From JBGLNJ01 sp964353405 (GTDB taxonomy: Bacteria; Chloroflexota; Anaerolineae; Fen-1058), in the NCBI GenBank assembly GCA_964353405.1, contig CAYGWJ010000393.1:1-17420 (forward strand): a DNA stretch of 17,420 bases, written 5' to 3'. The stretch's first letter is position 1. The number at the start of each line of letters is the position of its first letter. Below the pieces are notes generated by a model. That model made no database searches. It had not been told where the DNA came from and saw only the letters and a list, made by a program, of their open reading frames with translations. Shown one piece after another: positions 4,745-12,460 of the stretch. Position numbers and translations under genes: made by a program.

Positions 4745-7012
4745 ATGATGGACAGCCTAGCTCACTTTGTCCCTGGCCTGTCAGTCCCGCCCCCGGCGCG
4801 CGGCATCGGCGCGTACCTGCCCGCCATGCCCGAAGGCGTCGCCTCGGCCTACGTCGCCGCGCTCACCCGCCCCGGCGACCTGGTGCTCGACCCGTTTTGC
4901 CAGACGGGCCGCGTCCTGCGCGAATCCGTCGCGCTCGGTCGGCGCGCGCTCGGCTCGAACTTTAACCCAATCGCCGCCCGCTGGATTGACTCGCTGCTCT
5001 GGCCGCCGGACGCGGCGCAGGTCGTGGCCGCCTTTGTCCGCCTGGGCGACGCGCGGCGCGGCGACACCACCTTGCGCCAGCACGCCCAGGGCCTCTACGC
5101 CACGCGCTGCCCCACCTGCGGCAAGAGCGCCGTGGCCGAGTGGTTCGTCTGGGAGCGCGAGCGCGGCCCGGCGCCTGCGGCCAAGCACGTGCGCTGCGCC
5201 GCGTGCAAGACCGACAGCACCGGCCCGGCCGACGAGGCCGACGTTGCCTCCGCCACCCGCTTTGAGCCGCGCGGGATGGCTTTTTATTTCATGCTCGAGC
5301 GCGCCGCGCCCGACGAGCCGAACGAGCGTGAGCGCGCCGCCGCCGTCGTCGAAGCCTACACCGCGCGGGCGCTTTCGGTGCTGGCCGATATTCTCCGCAA
5401 GGTCGCTGCGTCCAGCGAGGCCGACCAGTCCGCCCTTCGCCTGCTGCTGCTCACCGCGTTCGAGGCAGCCCTCTCGCTTCACTCGGCGGAAGAGGAACGC
5501 CCTCGCCCGCGCAGTCTCAAAGTCCCGCCGCGCTTTATCGAGCGCAATCCCTGGCTGGCCATGCAAGACGCTCTCCCCGCGCGCGATGCGCATCCGCCGC
5601 GCGATCAGCCTTTGCCACGCTCGCCCGAGGCGCCCGCCCTGATCTCCAGCCCCGACCCGGCCGCGAGCCTGGTCGCGCGCGGTGGGCGCGAGCTGGGCAA
5701 GCTCATTCCACCCGGCAGCGTGCGCCTCATTCTCGCCGTGCCGCCGCAGCCTGACCCGACGTTCTGGGCCTTGAGCGCAGTCTGGGCCGGCTGGCTGTGG
5801 GGACATTCATCGCGCAGCGTTGAATCGCTCAAGCCGTTGCTGGCGCGCCGCCGCGCCGACGTGGACTGGTGGTGGCGCGGCTTGGCGCAAGCGCTTGGCG
5901 CGCTCGTGCCGGCCCTGGCCCCGGATGGACACATCGCGCTGGTTTCTTCCGAGGCCGGCGAGGATGCGCTTGACGGATTGTTGTTGGCCGGAGCCGGCCT
6001 TGGACTGGGACTCGATCACGCGCTGGTCGAGCCTCAGCGTGGATTGCGCGTGCTGTGGCATCCCGCGCCGCGCGCGCCGGCCCGCGAATTGGACGCCGAT
6101 GCGCTGGCGACCGAAATCGGTGAGCGAGCGCGGCACGCCGCTGGCGAGATGCTCCGCGCGCGAGGCGAGCCGGCGCCCTGGCCTTTCGTTCACGCCGCGA
6201 TCCAGTCCGAGATCGAGCAAGCCGGCTTGCTTCGCATCGCCGCGCGGATGCCGGAAGACGGGCCACTGCCCATCGAGCTGATCGAGCAAGCCACGCTCGA
6301 CGCTCTGCGCTCCAGGCGCAGCCCGGTCTACCCGGTCGAAGATGTGCGCGGCCTGTGGTGGCTCACCGATCCGGGCTTTGAGTCGCCGCTCTCCGACCGC
6401 GTCGAAGCGGCCGTGTATGAATGGCTTGTGCAAAACGAGCTAGAGTGCTTAGAAAGTGAATTCATGGCAGAGGTCTACCGCCGCTTTCCCGGCCCGCGCA
6501 CGCCGGAAAGCGCGTTCATCCGGCTGTCCCTGGAATCGTACGCCGCCCAGCGTCGCCCCGGCATATGGGCCTTGCGAGAAGAAGACACGCCTTCAATCCG
6601 CGCATCGGAAATCGCCTCGCTGCGCGCCGGGTTGATGGCTTTGGGTGAGCGGCTGGGCTGCCAGGTGTCAGAGCATGAGGATCACGTCATGTGGAGCAGA
6701 GAGCGCCATCCGCTGTTCACCTTCATACTCAGCGCCACGGCGCAATTGGGCGCACACCTGCTCGCCTTGCGCCCGCCGCGCGGCCAGCCGGTTTTGGTCC
6801 TGCCGGGCGGGCGCGGAGCGTTGGCGCACTATAGGCTCCGCCGCGATGCGCGCCTGCAGAGCGCCGTGAGCGGCGCGGGGTGGACGTTCCTCAAATTCCG
6901 CCAGTTGCGCAGCCTCGTCGCACAGCCTGGCTTGACCATCGTCGCGTTCCGGGACGAGCTGGGCCGAGACCCGCTCATCGAAAAAGAGGGACAGCAGTTG
7001 TCGCTGCTGTGA
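4745..7012 (+). CDS. Zinc-ribbon DNA methylase-like protein, catalytic motif degenerate
   Basis: A 755-residue protein related to DUF1156-type adenine DNA methylases. Residues 45-80 have the SAM-binding motif (LVLDPFCQTGRVLRESVALG, then SNFNPIAARWID) in place of D-P-F-x-G-S-G. C122/C125 (CPTCG) and C151/C154 (CAAC) form a zinc ribbon. Around residues 328-352, RLILAVPPQPDPTFWALSAV then WAGWLWG aligns with the family segment containing D-P-P-Y, but the acid and aromatic are lost (V-P-P-Q), so methyl transfer is doubtful. The C-terminal third (from about 545) has a winged-helix-like part and a nuclease-fold-like strand pattern (VLVLPGGRGALAHYRLRRD), which I cannot name. The protein ends in QLSLL, close to the sliding-clamp-binding consensus. 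I chose ATG 4745/4748, placed at the probable transcription start. It converges on the next gene with 7 bases between stops. Confidence 0.65.
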   Translation: MMDSLAHFVPGLSVPPPARGIGAYLPAMPEGVASAYVAALTRPGDLVLDPFCQTGRVLRESVALGRRALGSNFNPIAARWIDSLLWPPDAAQVVAAFVRLGDARRGDTTLRQHAQGLYATRCPTCGKSAVAEWFVWERERGPAPAAKHVRCAACKTDSTGPADEADVASATRFEPRGMAFYFMLERAAPDEPNERERAAAVVEAYTARALSVLADILRKVAASSEADQSALRLLLLTAFEAALSLHSAEEERPRPRSLKVPPRFIERNPWLAMQDALPARDAHPPRDQPLPRSPEAPALISSPDPAASLVARGGRELGKLIPPGSVRLILAVPPQPDPTFWALSAVWAGWLWGHSSRSVESLKPLLARRRADVDWWWRGLAQALGALVPALAPDGHIALVSSEAGEDALDGLLLAGAGLGLGLDHALVEPQRGLRVLWHPAPRAPARELDADALATEIGERARHAAGEMLRARGEPAPWPFVHAAIQSEIEQAGLLRIAARMPEDGPLPIELIEQATLDALRSRRSPVYPVEDVRGLWWLTDPGFESPLSDRVEAAVYEWLVQNELECLESEFMAEVYRRFPGPRTPESAFIRLSLESYAAQRRPGIWALREEDTPSIRASEIASLRAGLMALGERLGCQVSEHEDHVMWSRERHPLFTFILSATAQLGAHLLALRPPRGQPVLVLPGGRGALAHYRLRRDARLQSAVSGAGWTFLKFRQLRSLVAQPGLTIVAFRDELGRDPLIEKEGQQLSLL

Positions 7013-7019
7013 TGTCAGG

Positions 7020-7658
7020 CTATTGACGCGCCGGACGCGCGCCCGGCATCAGGTCTGCCATCAACCGCGCCACCTGCAACGCTGCCATCCCACACGCCAG
7101 CACCATCAGCCCGAAAAAGAACTGAATAGACGGCACGGAGCGGACGATGGGGTTATCGGGATGCAGCACGCTGGGCGTCGTTAACAACATAAACCACAGG
7201 GCAACAGCCTGCGCCACGTGCAAGCCGCTAGAGACGGCCGGGCGATTGAGCAAAAAGACGATGACTTGCACAATGACCGCCACGGCCAGCACGCGAAACG
7301 CCGTGGTGTACCTCGGCTCGGCCAGAAACACCGCGTTCCACGCCATGCGCGAGGCGAGCATACTGACCGGGATGTAAACGACCCAGAACAGCAGCCCGGT
7401 GCGCCCCAGCGCCAAAGCCCAGGCATGCATTACACTGTCGCGCTGGACCAGCATCGCTGCCAGCGCCGCCAGGCCCACAAGGCCGGCCGCCGTCAACGTC
7501 AGCAGTGCAGTCCACACCAGCGCGCCATGAATGTAGACCACTTTGCTCGTGCCTTTCAAGGTCACATCGTTCGGCGCGACCCAGGCAAACACCAGCGCAG
7601 CCACGGCCAGCACGACCAGCGAAATCCCAATTCCTTCCCGGCTCAACAAGCGTTTCAT
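7020..7658 (-). CDS. CcmC/CcsA-like cytochrome c assembly membrane protein, WWD motif lost
   Basis: A 212-residue protein with about six membrane segments, starting at ATG 7658 behind the ribosome binding site GAGGGG; the longer open frame upstream is only repeat DNA. The layout follows CcmC. APND...KGTSKVVYIHGALVW resembles the CcmC segment leading to its first haem-ligand histidine (H44 here). A second histidine in VLHPDNPIV (H166) sits where CcmC has its second. Between them CcmC has the tryptophan-rich W-G-x-W-W-x-W-D-x-R haem-handling motif. Here the matching stretch is MAWNAVFLAEPRYTT (about 106-119), keeping only one W and the R. It may still bind haem in the membrane, or have a different role. 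No other Ccm/Ccs gene is in the window. It lies downstream of the acylase-like gene on the same strand. Confidence 0.5.
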   Translation of the reverse strand: MKRLLSREGIGISLVVLAVAALVFAWVAPNDVTLKGTSKVVYIHGALVWTALLTLTAAGLVGLAALAAMLVQRDSVMHAWALALGRTGLLFWVVYIPVSMLASRMAWNAVFLAEPRYTTAFRVLAVAVIVQVIVFLLNRPAVSSGLHVAQAVALWFMLLTTPSVLHPDNPIVRSVPSIQFFFGLMVLACGMAALQVARLMADLMPGARPARQ

Positions 7659-7700
7659 CAATTCCCCTCGTGTTTCGGCTTCCCCACCGGTAGGGGCGAG

Positions 7701-7768
7701 CCGACGTGCTCGCCCACCCGACGTGCTCGCCCACCCGACGTGCTCGCCCACCCGGCGTGCTCGCCCAC
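7701..7768. repeat. Four tandem 17 bp repeats
   Basis: Four consecutive units of CCGACGTGCTCGCCCAC (7701-7717, 7718-7734, 7735-7751, 7752-7768); the last has one change (CCGGCG). The array ends exactly one base before the stop codon of the acylase-like gene (7769-7771) and fills most of the gap to the CcmC-like gene. A partial related sequence, GGGGCGAG, precedes it. Confidence 0.85.
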
Positions 7769-9412
7769 TCATGGCGTAAGCACGAGCACACCTTCCACAT
7801 CCTTCAAATCCTGCGGGCGGGCCGTGTCTTGCAACGCAACCGATTGGCCGCGCGCCCATAAAGACGCCAGGTCTATAGCGTGCGGCGAAAACATATGTCC
7901 CGATTGGCCCCCGGCCAGAGCAAAGCCTCGATCGTCAATTCGCAGCGACGGGATCAGCACGGGCGCGTATGCGTTCAGCGGATCATCGGGCTGGCCCGGA
8001 TCAAACGGCGCATCGCCGCCAAGCTTGAACGTGCGATTCAACCACCACACATCGCCGAGCGGATGGCGCAACTGCGCCGCGTGCAGGGTATCCCATTCCC
8101 AGATCGTGTGCAAATCACCATAGTGGCGGCCCAGATATTCTAATGCTTCGGCGTAAGCGCGTCGCAAGATGTCGTCGCGCTTCTCACGTTGCGGCGTTGT
8201 CACATCGTCCCACCAGGCATCGTCGGGCTTGTCAGCCAATCGCACGAGCGCTCGGGGCGCAAGTCCCGCCGCCCAATAGCGCGCGAACAGATCCGGGCCA
8301 AGCTCAGCCTGGAACGTGTCGCGCGCCAGATGCCAGACCCACACCTCATACACCGCCGCGGAGGCGTTACCCAGTCGCGTCTTGCCGGACAAATAGTAGT
8401 CCCATCCCCCGTCGGGGATCTGCGATTGACGCAGCATCCCGTGCACGCGAGCTTGCAGCCACCCTTCGGGCGGCAGGGCCAACAGAGCTTGGGTCAGCGC
8501 ACGTGCCTCTTCCCTCAAGGAAGAGGAGCGAGAGATGACAGCCGTCTGCTCTATCAACATGCCCGGCACACCCGGCCAGGTCGCCCCGGCGGTTGCACCG
8601 TTTTCCGAGCGGAGTGCCGCCATGTACCACACCGCAGGCAGGCCCGGCGCCGAGGCAACCGCCGGCGGATCGCCGTGCATCAGCGGCAGCCCCGCCCACT
8701 GCAAGGCCTGACGCGCAGCCGGGTCAATCGGCGGAGTGGGGCCGACGGGCGCGCCCGCGGCCATCAATTCTGTCACGCGCGCAGGCCCCAGGCGAGCCGA
8801 CAACGCTTCCTGCAATCCCACGTCGGCCTGCTGTGACTGCGCCCATTGCAGCATCTGCGCAAGCGCCAGACTGTCGGTCGGCGTCCAGGGCTCAATCGGT
8901 CTCGCTTTGCCCCGAGATTGGAACGACAGCTCGATAGGCTCGGGGCAGGTCCTCAAGCACTCGTTCACGCCAAGCGCGTAAGCGTCTAGCGCGACGCGAG
9001 TCTCGGCGTCGAGCAAGCGCAAGGTGGATTCGGCCTGCGTGTAGAAACCTGGCCTGCCGAGCGTGCTGTCGGCTTGAGCGGCGCGCGGCCCCAGCCAGTC
9101 GCTCAACCTGCCGCGCGCGGCCTGACGCCGCAGAAGCATCTGCCACAGCCGGTCCTGCGCGGTGACGTAACCCTGCGCCGCGAACAGGTCATGCTCATCG
9201 CCCGCGTAAATGTGCGGCACGCCCCAGCGGTCGCGCGCCGCCGTCACCGGGCCGTGCAGACCTGGGAGGCGCGCTGTCCCGGAAATCTGCGGCAGTGTGC
9301 GCCGCGCAAGCATCGCGCCGCCCAGGACCAAACCCATCAAAGCCAGCGCGGCCAGCGCAATCCAGGTAAACGTTCGGGAACGTAGCGAGGGCATGGGGGC
9401 AAGTTGTAACAC
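7769..9412 (-). CDS. Penicillin acylase family (Ntn-hydrolase) protein lacking the nucleophile
   Basis: A 547-residue protein with an N-terminal membrane anchor or signal (about 16-36). The alpha-chain pattern is clear: VTAARDRWGVPHIYAGDEHD, then AAQGYVTAQDRLWQM and RQAARGRLSDWLG (about 57-108). The start of the beta chain should have S-N-N-W at a self-cleavage site some 15 residues before G-K-P-L-L-x-N-D-P-H. Here the matching GLPLMHGDPPAVASAPGLPA (241-260) is preceded by ordinary helix and no S-N-N, and the D-P-H histidine is also lost. The downstream part is shortened too, family members usually being 750-800 residues. The C-terminal block GGQSGHMFSPHAID then LASLWARGQ is intact. Self-processing and amide hydrolysis are therefore unlikely. 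Start GTG 9412 or ATG 9394; neither has a good ribosome binding site. Probably co-transcribed with the CcmC-like gene. Confidence 0.75.
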   Translation of the reverse strand: MLQLAPMPSLRSRTFTWIALAALALMGLVLGGAMLARRTLPQISGTARLPGLHGPVTAARDRWGVPHIYAGDEHDLFAAQGYVTAQDRLWQMLLRRQAARGRLSDWLGPRAAQADSTLGRPGFYTQAESTLRLLDAETRVALDAYALGVNECLRTCPEPIELSFQSRGKARPIEPWTPTDSLALAQMLQWAQSQQADVGLQEALSARLGPARVTELMAAGAPVGPTPPIDPAARQALQWAGLPLMHGDPPAVASAPGLPAVWYMAALRSENGATAGATWPGVPGMLIEQTAVISRSSSLREEARALTQALLALPPEGWLQARVHGMLRQSQIPDGGWDYYLSGKTRLGNASAAVYEVWVWHLARDTFQAELGPDLFARYWAAGLAPRALVRLADKPDDAWWDDVTTPQREKRDDILRRAYAEALEYLGRHYGDLHTIWEWDTLHAAQLRHPLGDVWWLNRTFKLGGDAPFDPGQPDDPLNAYAPVLIPSLRIDDRGFALAGGQSGHMFSPHAIDLASLWARGQSVALQDTARPQDLKDVEGVLVLTP

Positions 9413-9456
9413 AGGAATGCGGATAAGTCAATCCAACTCACTCTTGCGTCTATCTG

Positions 9457-9465
9457 TGGTAAAAT
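9457..9465 (+). promoter_or_regulatory. Extended -10 promoter for the HEAT-repeat gene
   Basis: TGGTAAAAT (TG at 9457-9458, TAAAAT at 9460-9465) is an extended -10 element in the divergent gap between the acylase-like gene and the HEAT gene. Transcription would begin near 9472. No consensus -35 is seen. Confidence 0.4.
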
Positions 9466-9510
9466 CATGTCGCACCTTGGCCGAGCCGTTGCGTGCAAGA
9501 TGAGGATCAA

Positions 9511-10101
9511 ATGACGGTTGGGATGGATGATTTTTTCGACGCGATCGCAAGCGGAGACGACGAACGAGCGGAACTGGCCGTGCCGGCTCTGGCTGCCATG
9601 AATCACGGGCAAGTCACAACAGAACTTGCGGCAAGATTACGCGCAGCCAACTCGGATGGCCGCTGGTGGATCGCGCGGACGCTGGCCACCCTCCCCACCC
9701 GGCAATCGGCGGCGACGCTGATCGAGATGTTGAATGATCCCGACTCGGATGTGCGCGCGTGCGCAGCGTTGGCCCTGGGCGAATTGCACGCGATGGTTGG
9801 AGTCGAAGCGGCCGACGCGCTCGCCGCTCACCTGGCTGACGAAAGCGCGCACGTGGCAGAAGTCTGCACGGTGGCGCTGGCCCGCATCGGCGCCGGGGCG
9901 GTCCCCACACTATTGCGCGCGCTGCAAGACGGTGTTCCGGTCGAGCGTATCCGCGCGGCCAAGGCGCTCGTCCCCATCGAGTCGCACGAGGCCATCCCCG
10001 CGCTCATTCACGCGCTCGACGACGAGGATGCCATCGTGACCCACTATGCACAAGACGCACTTGAGCGGATGGGCGTCGGCATGGTGTTGCTTCAACCCTG
10101 A
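9511..10101 (+). CDS. HEAT-repeat protein
   Basis: A 196-residue protein made of helical HEAT/PBS-lyase-type repeats: SDGRWWIARTLATLPTRQSA, then LNDPDSDVRACAALALGEL, then LADESAHVAEVCTVALARIG, then VERIRAAKALVPI, then LDDEDAIVTHYAQDALERMG (about residues 48-188). The D-x-x-V-R/A-x-x-A-x-x-A-L spacing is typical. Such proteins are scaffolds or chaperones, and no catalytic residue is expected. ATG 9511 is chosen because GAGG lies six bases before it; GTG 9493 and ATG 9523 are alternatives. It is divergent from the acylase-like gene and 66 bases upstream of the large membrane protein gene in the same direction, so the two may share a transcript. The partner is unknown. Confidence 0.75.
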   Translation: MTVGMDDFFDAIASGDDERAELAVPALAAMNHGQVTTELAARLRAANSDGRWWIARTLATLPTRQSAATLIEMLNDPDSDVRACAALALGELHAMVGVEAADALAAHLADESAHVAEVCTVALARIGAGAVPTLLRALQDGVPVERIRAAKALVPIESHEAIPALIHALDDEDAIVTHYAQDALERMGVGMVLLQP

Positions 10102-10167
10102 TCGGATTTCAGATTTCGGTGCATCACTCAAGATCAAAGGGCCGACCGCAACCGGCAGAGGTCAACG

Positions 10168-12330
10168 ATGAAAGTCGCTCTCATCACCTCACTCGCTATC
10201 GTGCTCATCCTCATCCCCGGCACGAGTGTGCTTGCCGATCAAGCTGCGCCTGCCAAATGGGCTGACTGCGTCGCCGTGTTACCCGGCAAGCAGGATGACA
10301 TTGGCGGAGTGCTGGCCTCGATGAGTATCCCTTATCGCTCCATCACCAGCGCCGAGCTCGAGGACGATGTGTTCCTCGATAAACTGTGTGCGCTGTTCAT
10401 CGCCTCCGGCAGCGCCGCCAGGCGCGAGGTCGCGCCTCACCTGGCGCGCTGGGTGGAGGGCGGCGGCTCACTCTACGTTTCCGGTTTTGCGCTTGACGTT
10501 GTACTCGATGCGTTCCCTGGCCATCTTGAACTTGCGTCCAGCGGCCAAATTCCAGCCGGCTTGACGCAGATAAAAGTAGACCAGGAAGCAGAGACGGCGC
10601 TTGGCCAAGACCTGTGGATTCAGTCTTCGGGCGCAGCCTGGCCGCAGGTCAAACAGGGCAAGCTGGAGGCGCGGATTCACGCCTACGCCCGCCTTCCCCT
10701 GGGCGACGTGCCGGTCGTCTTGTCATTCAATCCAGGCCAAGGCTGGGTCGTTTATCATGTTCTGAATACGGGAGGTGATACCACTGAGGCGCAACAACAG
10801 CTCGTCCGCTTCCTTGTCGTCCGCACACTATTTGCGCGCGACGCGGCGCGCACCTTGCAGAGCCGCCCCGCCGCATACGCCGCGCCGACCCTGATTGCAG
10901 CTACACTCCAACCTTCAAACGAGTATTCGTACACGGTGCGCGCAGGTGACGATTGGGATGCCGCGCTGGCATGGAACGGCGGGAGCCTCAGCATGACGCT
11001 GCTCAGTCCCATCTCCACCGTGGTCGCTTTGCAGAGCGCCAGCGCGCCGATGGTGATCCCCGTCCGTAATAGCGCGGGCGGCACGTGGAAGATGACGGTG
11101 TCCAGCGTGGATGCGACATCCGCCAACGCGCCTTTCCTGCTGATGTTGATTCCCCGGCGCGGCACGAACCTATTGAACGCCGTCCCCTCGCCGCGCCAGG
11201 TTTCCATGGATACGGCCGTGGTCGGGGGCAACGTGGGCCTGGCTTTGGCGATGGCGATCGTGTTGGCGCTCGGCGCGTCACTCCTGGCCGACACCTTTGC
11301 CGAACGCAAAGGCGCGAGCAACCGGCTGTTGGCTGCGGCAGGTAGTGCAGCCAGTCGAGTGGGTGGAGCCTTCGGCTCACTCTTTGCGCCGACGACGTGG
11401 CCCGCCCCGCCGCTGGTAAAGCGCGTGGCTATGGCGCTAGAGTTGACCGTGTTCCTGGCGCTCACTGCTCTTGTGGCATCCTTCCTCGACCCGTATTTTG
11501 CGCCGACGAGCGCGCGCGGCGTGGGTGTCTTTGCCGGTATGTTCATTGCGCTGGCGATTGGCACGTGGTCATACGCGTGGGCGCAATCGGCATCGGCTCA
11601 CATGCGCAATGCGGGCGTGACCGGCGCGTTTCAGATTCGACCCGGCTACTTGGTCGTCGTCACGGCGTGCGTGCTGGCCTCGCGGGTGATCGGTTATGCG
11701 CCAGGCTTCTTGTTCGGGCTTCCGGCGGGGTTCGCCGTGATGGGCGCCATCGAGGGAGTCAACCGTCGCGACGGGAGGGGGGCGCTCATCGCGCTCGTCG
11801 CGCCGCTTGCAGTGGGCGCGCTGTTTTGGCTGTTCGCCATCCCGACCGACCTGGCGTTGCGGGGACTGTCTCTGGCGAACAACATCGTGTCCGGCGGACT
11901 CGTGGCCGTCGTCGGCGCTGCACAGATGGTGTTCCTGCTCGTATTCTTTGTCGCGCTGTGGCAGACATTCTTTGAGGCGTTGCCTATTCCTGGCCTGAGC
12001 GGCTGGACACTGTTCACCCGCAGCCGCGTGGCGTGGTTTGTAGTGTTTGCCGTCACGGCTTTCCTGGCCGTGCACGTCCTCGTCAATCCGAATGCGACGG
12101 CAGTGCAAATGGTGGACAATCACGCGCTGCTTTTGCTCATCCTCGTGCTGGCGATCTATTCGGCGGCGGCGGTCGGGCTGTGGCTGCTGTTCAACGCGGG
12201 CCAACTGCGCGGCGAAGGCAAGCCCAAGCCCATCACGCTGATGGCGCTGGGATTGACGATTCTGGTGTGGCTGTGTTTGTGTCTGTCGGGCGCGGCGCTG
12301 GTGGTGTTGAGAAACCTTGGCCCCAAATGA
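10168..12330 (+). CDS. Large exported-domain plus polytopic membrane protein, unknown family
   Basis: A 720-residue protein with an N-terminal signal peptide (residues 1-23, ending S-V-L-A), a large extracytoplasmic part (24-350), and about nine membrane segments (351-373, 419-440, 452-474, 493-528 containing one or two, 538-558, 573-597, 620-639, 652-675, 689-713). The first outside domain (about 33-225) has the alternating strand pattern of a Rossmann or class-I-amidotransferase-like fold, including LARWVEGGGSLYVSG. A second, about 250-330, looks like a beta-sandwich (NEYSYTVRAGDDWD ... GGTWKMTV). No catalytic residues can be named. Ribosome binding site AGAGGT precedes ATG 10168. The fold guesses are inference from pattern only. 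It sits between the HEAT gene and the MFS gene on the same strand, which hints at a surface or envelope function. Confidence 0.7.
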   Translation: MKVALITSLAIVLILIPGTSVLADQAAPAKWADCVAVLPGKQDDIGGVLASMSIPYRSITSAELEDDVFLDKLCALFIASGSAARREVAPHLARWVEGGGSLYVSGFALDVVLDAFPGHLELASSGQIPAGLTQIKVDQEAETALGQDLWIQSSGAAWPQVKQGKLEARIHAYARLPLGDVPVVLSFNPGQGWVVYHVLNTGGDTTEAQQQLVRFLVVRTLFARDAARTLQSRPAAYAAPTLIAATLQPSNEYSYTVRAGDDWDAALAWNGGSLSMTLLSPISTVVALQSASAPMVIPVRNSAGGTWKMTVSSVDATSANAPFLLMLIPRRGTNLLNAVPSPRQVSMDTAVVGGNVGLALAMAIVLALGASLLADTFAERKGASNRLLAAAGSAASRVGGAFGSLFAPTTWPAPPLVKRVAMALELTVFLALTALVASFLDPYFAPTSARGVGVFAGMFIALAIGTWSYAWAQSASAHMRNAGVTGAFQIRPGYLVVVTACVLASRVIGYAPGFLFGLPAGFAVMGAIEGVNRRDGRGALIALVAPLAVGALFWLFAIPTDLALRGLSLANNIVSGGLVAVVGAAQMVFLLVFFVALWQTFFEALPIPGLSGWTLFTRSRVAWFVVFAVTAFLAVHVLVNPNATAVQMVDNHALLLLILVLAIYSAAAVGLWLLFNAGQLRGEGKPKPITLMALGLTILVWLCLCLSGAALVVLRNLGPK

Positions 12331-12380
12331 CCGCTGCGCGTGACGAAGGACGCACCCCCTTTGCTTCGCCGCGAGGGCAC

Positions 12381-12460
12381 ATGACGAATGGCGAATGACA
12401 AAGGCGGATCGCCGCCACGGCCGTTTCGTCCTTCGTCGTTGGTCGTCGGTCGGCTGTCAC
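12381..12460. repeat. Low-complexity direct-repeat tract at the MFS gene start
   Basis: The sequence contains reiterated CGAATGG/CGAATGAC (12386-12399) and CGTCGTTGGTCGTCGGTCGG (around 12434-12455). It supplies the start codon and the first 20 or so codons of the transporter (MANDKGGSPPRPFRPSSLVV), a region with no membrane-protein character. It resembles the tract at 13045-13087 in style. Confidence 0.4.

Noticed and set aside
4781..6433. Long minus-strand open frames opposite the methylase-like gene
   Set aside because: They arise from high GC at third codon positions; composition is arginine/alanine/glycine-rich and no motif is seen.
7659..7859. Longer N-terminus for the CcmC-like protein (start near 7859)
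   Set aside because: The extension is translated from the 17 bp repeats and the end of the acylase-like gene; ATG 7658 has its own GAGGGG ribosome binding site.
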